Shown here: piece after piece, positions 1 through 8,311 of the stretch
Layout of the letters: each line of letters begins with the position of its first letter
Numbering within the stretch: position 1 is the stretch's first letter
Assembly: GCA_017430235.1 (NCBI GenBank)
Contig: JAFRNH010000058.1
Coordinates: 1-64,000 of the forward strand
Direction: 5' to 3'
Source: Paludibacteraceae bacterium
Lineage (GTDB): Bacteria; Bacteroidota; Bacteroidia; Bacteroidales; Paludibacteraceae
Length of the DNA stretch: 64,000 nucleotides
Notes under the pieces: model-generated
What the model was told of the DNA's origin: nothing
Database searches by the model: none
What the model saw: only the letters and a program-made list of their open reading frames with translations
Translations under genes and position numbers: made by a program

Positions 1-1743
1 GAGAAGAAAGTCTCATTCTCACAAGAAATTCAACTAAACGATGCTTCTGATTATACCATCAAGGGATATGTGGAATTTATGGCATGCAACGACAACACCT
101 GTCTGCCTCCATCTAAAGTACCTTTCTCATTTGAAAAACATGAAAGCGGAAGCAGTTCAAAAATCACAAGAGGAAGAGATATCAAGCCAATAACCACACG
201 TGAGGAAGAGGACACAACCAGCAGTGCTTCAACTCCTTTCAGCTTTGAAGAGATCACTCCATCCAATAGTGAAATGAATAACAATGCTTGGCAACCTGTC
301 ATCACAGAACTTAATTCATACGGAAAAGAACAAGGCGATGATAGCAACCATCTATGGAGTATCTTTCTCATTGGACTGTTGGGTGGTCTGTTAGCCATTG
401 CAACCCCATGCGTATGGCCAATCATTCCAATGACAGTCAGTTTCTTCCTTCGTAAGAGAGATGGCAGCGGGAAACGCTCTGCCCTACTCTACGGATTGTC
501 CATCATTGTCATCTATGTGGGATTTGGTTTATTGATCACACTCATTTTCGGAGCCAATGCATTAAATGCTTTATCCACAAATGCAATATTCAACTTATTC
601 CTTTTTTTACTGTTGGTTTTCTTCGCCATCTCCTTCTTTGGAGGGTTCGACCTAACTCTACCAGCTTCATGGAGTACCAGTACAGAGAACAAAGCAGATA
701 ACACAAAAGGCATACTGAGCATTCTGATGATGGCATTCACCCTTGTCATCGTATCATTCTCATGCACGGGTCCTATCATCGGAACTCTGTTGGTTCACAT
801 CTCCACACAAGGAAGTTTCTTGGCTCCAACCATCGGTATGTTAGGTTTTGCCATTGCATTGGCTGGTCCATTCACGCTCTTCGCACTCTTTCCAAACATC
901 ATGAAGAAAGTGCCACATTCCGGCGGATGGATGAACACCGTAAAGGTGATGCTCGGATTCTTCGAATTGGCATTCGCCTTGAAATTCCTTTCGGTGGCCG
1001 ACCTTGCCTACAAATGGCACATACTCGATCGGGAGATATTCCTAGTATTATGGATTGTCATCGCTCTATTTGCAGGATTATACATCTTAGGCAAAATTAA
1101 ATTCGCGCATGACGAAGCAGAGGATGCGTATGAATCAGAACAAGGCAATTCATCAGCAGTGGCGAAACCAGTCTCTGTACCACGCCTGTTTGGAAGTATG
1201 ATCCTCTTTGCATTCGCCTTGTATCTCGTACCCGGATTATGGGGAGCGCCTTTGAAAGCCATCAGTGCCTTTGCTCCTCCAATGTGGACACAAGACTTCA
1301 ACCTATACAACGAGACACAAGCCTCCTTCACCGACTACGACGAGGCCATACAATATGCGAAGCAACACGACAAACCACTCTTGCTGGACTTCTCTGGCTA
1401 TGGTTGCGTCAACTGTCGAAAAATGGAAGCATCCGTATGGAATGATGCTCAAGTGAAATATATCATGGACAATGATTATGTCCTAGTTTCCATCTTTGTC
1501 GACGACAAGGAGAAGTTGGAAGTTCCAATGGAAGTGGAAGAAAATGGCAAGACAATAACATTGAAAACCATAGGAGAGAAATGGAGCTACCTACAAAGAA
1601 GCAAGTTTGGCTCAAACGCCCAACCTTTCTATGTGGAGATTGACAACAAAGGTATGCCACTCAATCACTCCTATGCATTCTCAGAAGACGTTGACGCCTT
1701 CGTAGAATTTTTAAAAACAGGATTAAAAAACAATAAAAAATGA
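1..1743 (+). CDS. dsbD: Thiol:disulfide interchange protein, DsbD type (5' partial)
   Basis: DsbD passes electrons from cytoplasmic thioredoxin across the inner membrane to periplasmic disulfide reductases. The frame is open from base 1 (EKKVSFSQEI...), so the gene begins outside the window; an internal GTG at 70 is not the start. In order: the end of the periplasmic alpha domain with the Cys pair CNDNTC; about eight membrane segments with the two membrane cysteines in TPCVWPIIP and FSCTGPIIG; then a C-terminal thioredoxin domain with the active site GYGCVNCRKME. All three redox pairs of the family are therefore present. The stop overlaps the next start (ATGA at 1740-1743), so the nitroreductase is probably translationally coupled. 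Confidence 0.93.
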   Translation, partial: EKKVSFSQEIQLNDASDYTIKGYVEFMACNDNTCLPPSKVPFSFEKHESGSSSKITRGRDIKPITTREEEDTTSSASTPFSFEEITPSNSEMNNNAWQPVITELNSYGKEQGDDSNHLWSIFLIGLLGGLLAIATPCVWPIIPMTVSFFLRKRDGSGKRSALLYGLSIIVIYVGFGLLITLIFGANALNALSTNAIFNLFLFLLLVFFAISFFGGFDLTLPASWSTSTENKADNTKGILSILMMAFTLVIVSFSCTGPIIGTLLVHISTQGSFLAPTIGMLGFAIALAGPFTLFALFPNIMKKVPHSGGWMNTVKVMLGFFELAFALKFLSVADLAYKWHILDREIFLVLWIVIALFAGLYILGKIKFAHDEAEDAYESEQGNSSAVAKPVSVPRLFGSMILFAFALYLVPGLWGAPLKAISAFAPPMWTQDFNLYNETQASFTDYDEAIQYAKQHDKPLLLDFSGYGCVNCRKMEASVWNDAQVKYIMDNDYVLVSIFVDDKEKLEVPMEVEENGKTITLKTIGEKWSYLQRSKFGSNAQPFYVEIDNKGMPLNHSYAFSEDVDAFVEFLKTGLKNNKK

Positions 1744-2480
1744 TAGAGGAATTTACAAACAGAAAAACCATTCGAAAATACACTGAGCAAGAGGTTAGCG
1801 ACGATTTGCTCTACCAATTATTGGAAGCCGCATCGCACGCCTCTACGACGGGCAATATGCAACTCTACAGCGTTATTATCACAAGAGATAAAGAAAAGAA
1901 GGCTGCATTAGCTCCAACCCATTTCAATCAAAAACCATTCATCGGAGCACCTGTCGTACTCACCTTTTGTGCAGACTATAATCGCTTTAACAAATGGTGC
2001 GAGCAACGAAAAGCAGTGCCAGGATACAACAATTTTCTCTCCTTCACTACCGCAGCCATCGACACACTTCTATTGGCACAAAACTTTGCAGCATTAGCAG
2101 AGCATGAAGGATTGGGACTCTGTTTCCTTGGCACCACCACATACAATGCACCGCAGATTGCCAAGATACTCAACCTGCCTAAATATGTGGTTCCCGTCAC
2201 AACCATCACATTGGGATATCCAGCAGAAGATCCAGAACTTCAGGATAGAATACCTGTGAGAGGATTCGTCCACTCAGAGAGTTACCACGATTACGATTTC
2301 GAAGACATAGATCGCATATTCGACCACAAAGAGAGTTTAGAAGTGAATCGGCAGTTCGTGAAAGAGAATAAAAAAGAGACGTTAGCACAAATCTTTACAG
2401 ACATTCGCTACACAAAAAAGGATGGCGACCATTTCTCTAAAATCTATTTCGATTACATCAAAGAGCAGTTTGAGTTTTGA
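1740..2480 (+). CDS. Nitroreductase family protein (NfsA-like)
   Basis: A 246-residue FMN-dependent oxidoreductase. The N-terminus (FTNRKTIRKYTEQEVSDDLL) and the segment ASHASTTGNMQLYSVIIT match the FMN-binding part of the NfsA/FRP branch of the nitroreductase superfamily. LAALAEHEGLGLCFLGTT-like and VPVTTITLGYPAE-like segments follow in the expected order. The long C-terminal extension after residue 180 is usual for this branch. Such enzymes reduce nitro compounds, quinones or flavin with NAD(P)H; the physiological substrate cannot be read from sequence. It overlaps dsbD by four bases and probably shares its transcript. Confidence 0.85.
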   Translation: MIEEFTNRKTIRKYTEQEVSDDLLYQLLEAASHASTTGNMQLYSVIITRDKEKKAALAPTHFNQKPFIGAPVVLTFCADYNRFNKWCEQRKAVPGYNNFLSFTTAAIDTLLLAQNFAALAEHEGLGLCFLGTTTYNAPQIAKILNLPKYVVPVTTITLGYPAEDPELQDRIPVRGFVHSESYHDYDFEDIDRIFDHKESLEVNRQFVKENKKETLAQIFTDIRYTKKDGDHFSKIYFDYIKEQFEF

Positions 2481-2536
2481 TGAAAAGTGAGTATTCAGTT
2501 GTAAAACAATAATTTTAGTATAATTCATATCATAAC

Positions 2537-3313
2537 ATGTACGCATTAGTTACAGGAGCAAGTTCAGGAATTGGACAACAATACGCCACAGAGTTAGCGA
2601 AACAGAAATATGACTTGGTATTAGTCAGCAACCAAGAGAAAGAGATACAAGATGTGGCCAACGATTTAGCCACACAATATGGTGTTAAAACAATCGGTTT
2701 ATACAAAGATTTGGCTAAAGATGAAGCAGCCGAAGAACTACACACCTATTGCAAAGAAAACAATCTGCAAATAGACATTCTCATCAACAATGCAGGAATC
2801 TTCTTTTTTAATGAATATGTAAAGACAGATTTGAAGAGGATTGAGTTAATGTTAGACCTACACATCAAGACAGTGTGCAAAATGTGTCACTATTTTGGTG
2901 CAGACATGAAAGAGCGAGGTTTTGGGTACATATTGAACATGTCATCCATGTCGGCATGGATGACAATGCCAGGTATAAGCGTTTACAATGCATCCAAAGC
3001 CTATATATTAAATTTCTCACGTTCCCTTTGGTATGAGATGAAACCTCACGGAGTAGGCGTTACAGCTATCTGTCCGGGAGCTGTAGACACAGGTCTATAT
3101 GGATTGAGCGACAAATGGAGAAAAATTGCGGTAGGCATAGGTATCTCCATGCGACCATCAGAATTAGCGAAAAAAGCGTTGAAAAAGATGTTCAAAAAGA
3201 AGAAACAATACATTCCAGGATGGATTAATCACTTCTTCATCTTCTTGGTTAAGCATTTACCAGATTGGGTTACATTCCTTATGATCAAGCGAATAGCCCA
3301 ATTTCAAAAATAA
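2537..3313 (+). CDS. SDR family NAD(P)-dependent oxidoreductase
   Basis: A 258-residue classical short-chain dehydrogenase/reductase. Seen: the cofactor glycine motif TGASSGIG near residue 7, the NNAG motif near 85, a serine in MSSMSAW, and the catalytic YNASK near 150, so the active site is complete. The C-terminal 40 residues are basic and hydrophobic (KKMFKKKKQYIPGW...) and may lie against the membrane, as in the DltE/YqjQ-like subgroup. The substrate is unknown. It follows the nitroreductase after 56 bases and could belong to the same transcript. Confidence 0.88.
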   Translation: MYALVTGASSGIGQQYATELAKQKYDLVLVSNQEKEIQDVANDLATQYGVKTIGLYKDLAKDEAAEELHTYCKENNLQIDILINNAGIFFFNEYVKTDLKRIELMLDLHIKTVCKMCHYFGADMKERGFGYILNMSSMSAWMTMPGISVYNASKAYILNFSRSLWYEMKPHGVGVTAICPGAVDTGLYGLSDKWRKIAVGIGISMRPSELAKKALKKMFKKKKQYIPGWINHFFIFLVKHLPDWVTFLMIKRIAQFQK

Positions 3314-3348
3314 TACAAAAAAATAGAGTTATTTTTTCGGCTTAAAAT

Positions 3349-3379
3349 TTTGAAGTTTCAAAAAATAACTCTAATTTTG
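3349..3379 (+). promoter_or_regulatory. Bacteroidota-type promoter for the tRNA-Lys/tRNA-Ser transcript
   Basis: TTTG at 3349-3352, a 19-base spacer, then TAATTTTG at 3372-3379. This matches the TTTG-N19-TAnnTTTG consensus of the Bacteroidota primary sigma factor. tRNA-Lys begins 41 bases downstream. Confidence 0.8.
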
Positions 3380-3419
3380 CACTCGTTAAAAACAAAGCGA
3401 TAAGCTAAATTTAACGAAT

Positions 3420-3492
3420 GACTCAGTAGCTCAGCTGGTAGAGCAACAGACTCTTAATCTGTGGGTCCAGGGTTCGATCCCCTGCTGGGTCA
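3420..3492 (+). tRNA. tRNA-Lys (anticodon CUU)
   Basis: A complete 73-base cloverleaf. The acceptor GACTCAG pairs with CTGGGTC. The D stem is GCTC/GAGC, the anticodon stem ACAGA/TCTGT encloses the loop CTCTTAA (anticodon CTT), and the T arm is CAGGG-TTCGATC-CCCTG. The discriminator is A, and CCA is not encoded. Confidence 0.96.
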
Positions 3493-3538
3493 CGAAAGAA
3501 CGAAGAACTTGCAGAGGCAAGGGAGTTTTTAAAGATTT

Positions 3539-3623
3539 GGAGAGATGGTAGAGTGGTCGATTACAGCGGTCTTGAAAACCGCCGTACCGAGAGGTACCGG
3601 GGGTTCGAATCCCTCTCTCTCCG
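3539..3623 (+). tRNA. tRNA-Ser (anticodon UGA)
   Basis: An 85-base class II tRNA. The acceptor GGAGAGA pairs with TCTCTCC. The anticodon stem GCGGT/ACCGC encloses CTTGAAA (anticodon TGA). A long variable arm (GTACCGAGAGGTAC) and a TTCGAAT T loop are present. The discriminator is G. It lies 46 bases after tRNA-Lys with no promoter between, so the two are probably cotranscribed. Confidence 0.96.
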
Positions 3624-3640
3624 CACAGAATCTAAAAAGA

Positions 3641-3676
3641 AACCCGTTGAGAAATCAACGGGTTTTGTGTTTTTTA
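3641..3676 (+). terminator. Intrinsic terminator after tRNA-Ser, possibly bidirectional
   Basis: AACCCGTTGA and TCAACGGGTT form a 10-bp stem around GAAA, followed by TTGTGTTTTTT. On the other strand the hairpin is followed by TTCTTTTT, so it could also stop the leftward AbiE transcript that ends at 3702. Confidence 0.85.
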
Positions 3677-3701
3677 CATGTCTCTTTATATCATTACACA
3701 G

Positions 3702-4679
3702 TTATTTAACAACGGAAAGAATAGTGTTTATACTCTCTTCTATTGCTGTGGTCGTAGGAATTTCTTGATAAGCCAAGTCGGGCAATTCACGCAAATAGAG
3801 ATATTGCAGGCTCTTTCCCCAAATTTCACAAAAATCTGTCAACAATGGAGAGTTAGCCATTGTCTTACCTTTCCATCCATCAGGCTTCTCGAACTCCTGC
3901 TGGTCATGATCAAACAACACCCTCAAATCCGTTTTGAACTCCTCACTTAACATATAAGCATGAACCTCTTCATCATGCAGAAGAAAATAAAGATCATAGA
4001 AATGACGAATTTTTGCAGACAGCTCAGTTATCGGATTGTTAGCAAGCGAACAACGAAGCAAGGATACCAATTTTTCTGTAAGAGTACGTCGCTTGTCGAG
4101 TACAGAAACCGAAAAGGGGTGCATCTGATATTCCTCTATCAAGTTTTCATTACCATTTTGGACTATGAAGTCAGTTAGGAAACAGCTCAACGTGCATTTC
4201 TGCGAGGGATACGGATTGGCAAAGGAGTTTATCTCCACCAATAGTTGACCAGCCTTTATCGCTCCCACCTGTTCAGTTTCGACGGCTCTCGGATAAGCAT
4301 AAAATGCCTTATGGTAATGTGAACCTTTGCTGGTTACCCCAGGAATAACAATTTCTTTCAAACCATCGGTCATGTTCTTAGCAGTACATCGGATAAGATT
4401 CTTCAGTTGATTTCCACTCAATGTCCATGCATCTGCTATGGCAATATCAATATCTTCAGAGAAGCGTGTCCCAATGCCATATGCCTTCGAAAGACTGGTT
4501 CCACCCTTGAACACCACTCTACTATCCACATCTCCTTCAGCCATCCGTTTCAACGAACGACATATCCAATAGTCCTTTTCGATAAAAACACTCTTGATGC
4601 CAAGACCGCCTTCACTCTTCGGTCGTGAAGCAGCATTAATAGCGTCAGCAAACAATTGTTTATTTTCATGCAACTTCAT
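3702..4679 (-). CDS. Nucleotidyltransferase AbiEii/AbiGii toxin family protein
   Basis: The 325-residue toxin partner of an AbiE-type (type IV) toxin-antitoxin or abortive-infection system. The nucleotidyltransferase core is clear: FKGGTSLSKAYG near residue 58, then RFSEDIDIAI with the paired acidic residues that bind metal. Family members transfer nucleotides to RNA and halt growth on phage infection. Its start overlaps the stop of the upstream partner (ATGA at 4676-4679), the usual translational coupling of abiEi-abiEii. It lies convergent to the tRNA-Ser gene, inside an accessory island. Confidence 0.9.
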   Translation of the reverse strand: MKLHENKQLFADAINAASRPKSEGGLGIKSVFIEKDYWICRSLKRMAEGDVDSRVVFKGGTSLSKAYGIGTRFSEDIDIAIADAWTLSGNQLKNLIRCTAKNMTDGLKEIVIPGVTSKGSHYHKAFYAYPRAVETEQVGAIKAGQLLVEINSFANPYPSQKCTLSCFLTDFIVQNGNENLIEEYQMHPFSVSVLDKRRTLTEKLVSLLRCSLANNPITELSAKIRHFYDLYFLLHDEEVHAYMLSEEFKTDLRVLFDHDQQEFEKPDGWKGKTMANSPLLTDFCEIWGKSLQYLYLRELPDLAYQEIPTTTAIEESINTILSVVK

Positions 4680-5395
4680 AGAATATTCCAGTTTTTCTTG
4701 TTAGGTAAAATTTGCTCAGAGATAGGCAATTTGTAATTGGTGGTGCCATTTAGGCCTTTCTTTAGGAGACCAGGATCAAGATTGTTTTGTTCCATAATAG
4801 CACCAAGAAGAGCTCTAACGTATGAAGTGTAGTTTTCCGCCAATTCTGTCAATTTTTTCTGCTCCACCTTGGAAAGAGTTCGAATAGTCTTGCCAAGTTG
4901 AATCACCACACTATCAGGGCTAGTTGCAGGTATCTCCTTAACAAACTTCAAAGCATCAAGTATTCTCAGAAGCGAAATATTCTCTTCGGTGATTGGATTG
5001 CGCTGTTGTAAAAAGGAGACGGCGCAATCCCCTCTAGTCAGAGGGTGACGATAGTGATTAGTGCCAATCAACAACGAAGAGGATATTTGCGTAGTCAATC
5101 CCATTAATGCAAATGCTCTATTGCCGGTAATATAACCAACCAACTTGCCATTTTTCTCCAAAAAATCCTTTGTGATTTCTTCTGGTGCAGGTTTTAATGT
5201 TCCGAAGATGGTCTTCCGTGGCTTGTAGTACTTTCCTTTGGATAACCTTTGCAGTGTACCTTGGTCAACAAGCCTATTGAGAGCCTTAACGAGTGCACCC
5301 TGATATTGCATATCCACATCGAAATCACCAATGGTGAGAATCACGCCATCAGGAGTATCACTTATCTTCTTCTTTATCTTGTCACCTATTATCAT
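4676..5395 (-). CDS. AbiEi-like antitoxin / DUF6088 family protein
   Basis: The 239-residue probable antitoxin and autorepressor of the adjacent AbiEii toxin. The first 70 residues read as a winged helix (GALVKALNRLVDQGTLQRLSKGKYYKP), as in AbiEi and DUF6088 proteins; the rest carries the GYITGNRAFALMGLTTQ segment seen in this group. I chose ATG at 5395. The frame extends to a TTG at 5422, but that codon overlaps the -7 box TACCTTTG (5420-5427), so it would lie at or before the transcript start. The role as antitoxin is inferred from gene order and the DNA-binding domain. Confidence 0.8.
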   Translation of the reverse strand: MIIGDKIKKKISDTPDGVILTIGDFDVDMQYQGALVKALNRLVDQGTLQRLSKGKYYKPRKTIFGTLKPAPEEITKDFLEKNGKLVGYITGNRAFALMGLTTQISSSLLIGTNHYRHPLTRGDCAVSFLQQRNPITEENISLLRILDALKFVKEIPATSPDSVVIQLGKTIRTLSKVEQKKLTELAENYTSYVRALLGAIMEQNNLDPGLLKKGLNGTTNYKLPISEQILPNKKNWNIL

Positions 5396-5419
5396 ATTAT
5401 TGCCGTATTTAATACCATG

Positions 5420-5427
5420 CAAAGGTA
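5420..5427 (-). promoter_or_regulatory. -7 box for the AbiE pair
   Basis: TACCTTTG on the minus strand fits TAnnTTTG. No good TTG is seen 19 bases upstream, so the promoter may be weak or regulated. It sets a short leader of about 20 bases before the ATG at 5395. Confidence 0.5.
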
Positions 5428-5553
5428 ATAAAATATCTTGTTATTTGCGTAAAAAACAAGACAAATCTTAATCAACCTAGCGGATTTAAATGTTTGTGCT
5501 TAGCTTTTATTTCAATGGGTTCTGTGGTTTATATATACAAATCACATGAATAA

Positions 5554-6651
5554 TCAGTGCTTCCATCCACTAACTTCTCGACTATTATCTTGGGCGAATT
5601 TATACATACCCGTTTCGTGGGCAATTCTACCCATCACGATCCATTTATTAATTCCTTTTTCTTCTGCCCATTCGCTGTAATGCTTTTGTATCAGTCTGGA
5701 TGAAATCATCACATTAGGTCTTGTTCGCCATATGAAATCCGGGACCAACTGTAAAGATGCATATTTATTTGCTTCGTCCTCTATTTTATTACTTTCCAAG
5801 AGATTCACAAAAGAACGTTGGGTATCTGATAAATGAAGTTTCAAATGAGCCAACTCATGGAAAACAGCAAATGCAAGATTGTCAATTCTATTATACCTCA
5901 TAGTAACAACAATAGAAGGAATACCATCGTTATCCATAAAAGAATAACCATCTATACTAGCATGAGGAATTTTTTCAACAACACAAAATCTAACACCATT
6001 CTCTGCCAATATGTCTTTTGTCGAGGACAACACATCACCAGAATTTTGATTGAAAACATCTAATAAAGCCGCATAATACGAATCGTCATCGCGTTTGAAA
6101 GATGCAGTAGTATGCTGCTGCTTTGCTACATATCTCGCCAGAATGACCCAAGTAAGGATAGCTCTCTCATCAGTACCAGTTTTTTCCGATTTATGAAATT
6201 TTCCCTGCTCATAAAAGAGGTCTGCTGGTTTAGGAAGACCTAAATCATTTTGAAGTACATCAACCATCTCAACAAATGTCATAGATGTAGTATTCTTAAC
6301 TTTTCTAACAAGGAGCTTCACATCGATTTTTTGTTCGTATTTTTGAATCAGAAGTTGGGCTCTTTGTTCTTCGATACTTTTCTCTTCTGCCACTTTGCAA
6401 TCATATTCGTAATCGGCTTGAAGGTGAAGCCAAATCTTTGCAGAAATTCCTAATTCAGACTCCAACTTGTCTGCAACTTCACTACTAATGGACCTTTTCC
6501 CCTTCAACAATTCAGAAAAATGAGAGGGACGCATCCCTATTTTTTCAGAAAAATCCTTTTGCTTTATTGCACGAGCCTCCAATTCTTCTTTTAAAGTAAC
6601 GCCTGGAGCAACCGGCATAAATGGAGTTAACCTTTCATTTTTTGTTCCCAT
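5554..6651 (-). CDS. higA: HigA-type antitoxin fused to ImmA/IrrE metallopeptidase
   Basis: A 365-residue two-domain protein. Residues 10-80 are a helix-turn-helix of the HigA kind (PGVTLKEELEARAIKQKDFS... MRPSHFSELLKGKRSISS). Around residue 265 is the zinc-protease motif FHELAHLKLH of the ImmA/IrrE family. In known systems HigA binds HigB and represses the operon, while ImmA-type peptidases cleave repressors. Here one chain carries both functions. Its start lies 17 bases inside the end of the HigB-like gene, giving the toxin-first order typical of higBA. It could act as a self-cleaving or regulated antitoxin; that is inference. Confidence 0.87.
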   Translation of the reverse strand: MGTKNERLTPFMPVAPGVTLKEELEARAIKQKDFSEKIGMRPSHFSELLKGKRSISSEVADKLESELGISAKIWLHLQADYEYDCKVAEEKSIEEQRAQLLIQKYEQKIDVKLLVRKVKNTTSMTFVEMVDVLQNDLGLPKPADLFYEQGKFHKSEKTGTDERAILTWVILARYVAKQQHTTASFKRDDDSYYAALLDVFNQNSGDVLSSTKDILAENGVRFCVVEKIPHASIDGYSFMDNDGIPSIVVTMRYNRIDNLAFAVFHELAHLKLHLSDTQRSFVNLLESNKIEDEANKYASLQLVPDFIWRTRPNVMISSRLIQKHYSEWAEEKGINKWIVMGRIAHETGMYKFAQDNSREVSGWKH

Positions 6652-6952
6652 AATGATCTTCGTTTACTTCCTCTAAAACAATTCTTATACCATTATCATA
6701 CTCTACAAAGATAAGTCGTTCGACCCGCCCATTCATTATTCTAACGGAACTCTTCCCCACATACTTAAGCTTCTCATAATGCAATCGACTGAACAATTTC
6801 AAATCGTTTGTAGAATCCACATCACATAAGATGTTATACGCAGAGATCAAGCAACACATAAACTTCTTATCCTTAGAAAGTTTCTTGTACTTGTTGTTGG
6901 TACCTTTCTCTATCAACTCTTTCAAGTCTTCGTCGTCAAAATCAATCTTCAT
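6635..6952 (-). CDS. higB: HigB-like type II toxin (RelE/ParE superfamily)
   Basis: A 105-residue small protein upstream of and overlapping the HigA-ImmA gene. The C-terminal half (SSVRIMNGRVERLIFVEYDNGIRIVLEEVNEDHYG) reads as the beta-sheet core of the RelE fold, and KLFSRLHYEKLKYVG resembles the region before it. Proteins of this group are ribosome-dependent mRNA nucleases. I set the start at ATG 6952; an in-frame TTG at 6964 overlaps the -7 box. The assignment rests on gene order plus modest sequence likeness. Confidence 0.72.
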   Translation of the reverse strand: MKIDFDDEDLKELIEKGTNNKYKKLSKDKKFMCCLISAYNILCDVDSTNDLKLFSRLHYEKLKYVGKSSVRIMNGRVERLIFVEYDNGIRIVLEEVNEDHYGNKK

Positions 6953-6961
6953 ACCATGTTG

Positions 6962-6969
6962 CAAAATTA
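6962..6969 (-). promoter_or_regulatory. -7 box for the HigBA-ImmA pair
   Basis: TAATTTTG on the minus strand, 10 bases before the ATG at 6952. The implied transcript start is at or near the start codon, so the mRNA may be almost leaderless. No clear -33 element is seen. Confidence 0.5.
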
Positions 6970-7114
6970 CAAATAGTTCCCATTTTCTGGTAATAAAAAA
7001 CCATAAAAAAAAAAGCAGGAAAATATTTAGATTTATATCATTCGTATTTTATCTAACAAAAAGTGCAGGCTTATTCTTTTATGTTATTTGAATCAACCAA
7101 GCAGATTTATAAAA

Positions 7115-7175
7115 TTACACTAACAAGTTCCGAAAAGTGTACAAAAACTACACAAATCGGAAGTTATCAGTGTAA
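7115..7175. repeat. 61-base compound palindrome between two toxin-type operons
   Basis: Outer arms of 19 bases (7115-7133 and 7157-7175), TTACACTAACAAGTTCCGA against the complement of TCGGAAGTTATCAGTGTAA, pair with three mismatches. Between them sits a second inverted repeat, GTGTA and TACAC, around CAAAAAC. The element lies about 90 bases beyond the macro-like gene and about 150 bases upstream of the higB promoter. Operator, terminator or mobile-element relic are all possible. Confidence 0.7.
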
Positions 7176-7263
7176 AATTACATTTTTTAATTGAATTAAC
7201 AACAATTTTTTTGTTGCTTTTTTTTAATGCAAAAGAATAAGAATAAACGAGGTAATTCACTTC

Positions 7264-7719
7264 TCATTCCTTCCCCGAAAGAATTTTCCAGAAGCTTACA
7301 GGCAAATAAACATTTTCAAGCGATGTTGCTTCTTTGAACATCGGTGCAATCTGCTGTGGTGTATATCCTGCAATGCCACATCCTATAGGGGTCACCCAAA
7401 ACTTCAATTCCGGATGCTTCTTCGCACATTCAATGAATCGCTCCACCGCAGCTCGCGTACTCTCCTCTCCTTCCATCGTCGGCAAGGCATAAGATTGTCC
7501 CTGAAGTCCTTCTCCATTTCCCCACTCTGCACCAAACTTATCATACGCCACTCGTGCAGCACCTCCAAGGTGCATTCCCTGTGCATTACTTCCGAAAACG
7601 AATATCTCGTTCTTTTCCAATACTTTCACCATAGAGGGTGTCACTCGTACAGACAGAGAACCATTCTCCCCTTCTGTCATCCATTTCTTATCTTCTTCTG
7701 TGTAAACGTTTTGTTGCAT
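7264..7719 (-). CDS. Macro-domain-like protein (A1S_2505 phage non-structural type)
   Basis: A 151-residue protein. Residues 36-60 (NEIFVFGSNAQGMHLGGAAR) and 105-130 (FWVTPIGCGIAGYTPQQIAP) give the two loop signatures of a macro-like ADP-ribose-binding fold, matching a family I recall as annotated after phage non-structural proteins. Macro domains bind or remove ADP-ribose; the ligand here is not known. There is no signal peptide. It follows the Xre gene by 38 bases on the same strand, so an operon is likely. The pairing recalls antitoxin/toxin or NAD-related defence modules, but that is inference. Confidence 0.7.
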   Translation of the reverse strand: MQQNVYTEEDKKWMTEGENGSLSVRVTPSMVKVLEKNEIFVFGSNAQGMHLGGAARVAYDKFGAEWGNGEGLQGQSYALPTMEGEESTRAAVERFIECAKKHPELKFWVTPIGCGIAGYTPQQIAPMFKEATSLENVYLPVSFWKILSGKE

Positions 7720-7757
7720 TTGTGTTATGTTTAAAAATTATCACTATCCTTCAACTC

Positions 7758-8114
7758 TCATCTTGTCCCTTCGCCACAAATTCTATGAGCCTTTTTCTTA
7801 TTCATATTCCTGCGAATCTGTTGCAACTTCTCCATCGTACTGTATTTGGGCTGGGAGAAGAGATTCTTTATCTCAGAGGTATAACCCAATGCCATGGACA
7901 GACTGATAAGGTTCTTCAACGAGATAAGCCCTTTCTGCTCGAAACGCACAATGTTACTGACCGCCACCTCAGACTTTTCCGCCACTTGGTCGCGCGTTAG
8001 GTTCTTCTCTATGCGTCGCTTACGAAAATCAGATGCAATAGTCTCCGCAATATCATCGGCATTGTCGAGCGTATAGCCTTCGAGAAGTGATAATATATTA
8101 TTATTTTCCATCAT
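7758..8114 (-). CDS. Xre-family helix-turn-helix regulator
   Basis: A 118-residue DNA-binding protein. Residues 25-80 contain a Cro/Xre helix-turn-helix (DFRKRRIEKNLTRDQVAEKSEV... IVRFEQKGLISLKNLISLSMAL), followed by a short basic tail. It is first in a two-gene leftward operon with the macro-like protein and probably autoregulates it. ATG at 8111 is an alternative start three bases in. Its partner is not HipA, the more usual neighbour of such small regulators in this phylum. Confidence 0.85.
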   Translation of the reverse strand: MMENNNILSLLEGYTLDNADDIAETIASDFRKRRIEKNLTRDQVAEKSEVAVSNIVRFEQKGLISLKNLISLSMALGYTSEIKNLFSQPKYSTMEKLQQIRRNMNKKKAHRICGEGTR

Positions 8115-8255
8115 CCGAAAGGGTTTATTGATAATATTTTATCAGTTTTAAATTTAGCACATTCCACTATAACGACCAAACAATACAACGAAATTTTAAT
8201 TGTTTCTACATTGCACATCATCGTTTATCTCATATCATTTCACCCTAAATCTTTT

Positions 8256-8287
8256 TTTGTGTATCTCATTATTTATTCATAATTTTG
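8256..8287 (+). promoter_or_regulatory. Promoter for the tRNA-Ser(CGA) leader
   Basis: TTTG at 8256-8259, 20 bases, then TAATTTTG at 8280-8287. An intrinsic terminator (8312-8340) stands between this promoter and the tRNA at 8356. Confidence 0.75.
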
Positions 8288-8311
8288 CTAATGAAAACAG
8301 TAGGAGCATGG

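Noticed and set aside
3553..3768. Open frame reading through tRNA-Ser and its terminator
   Set aside because: It lies over a clear tRNA and hairpin, so it is not a gene.
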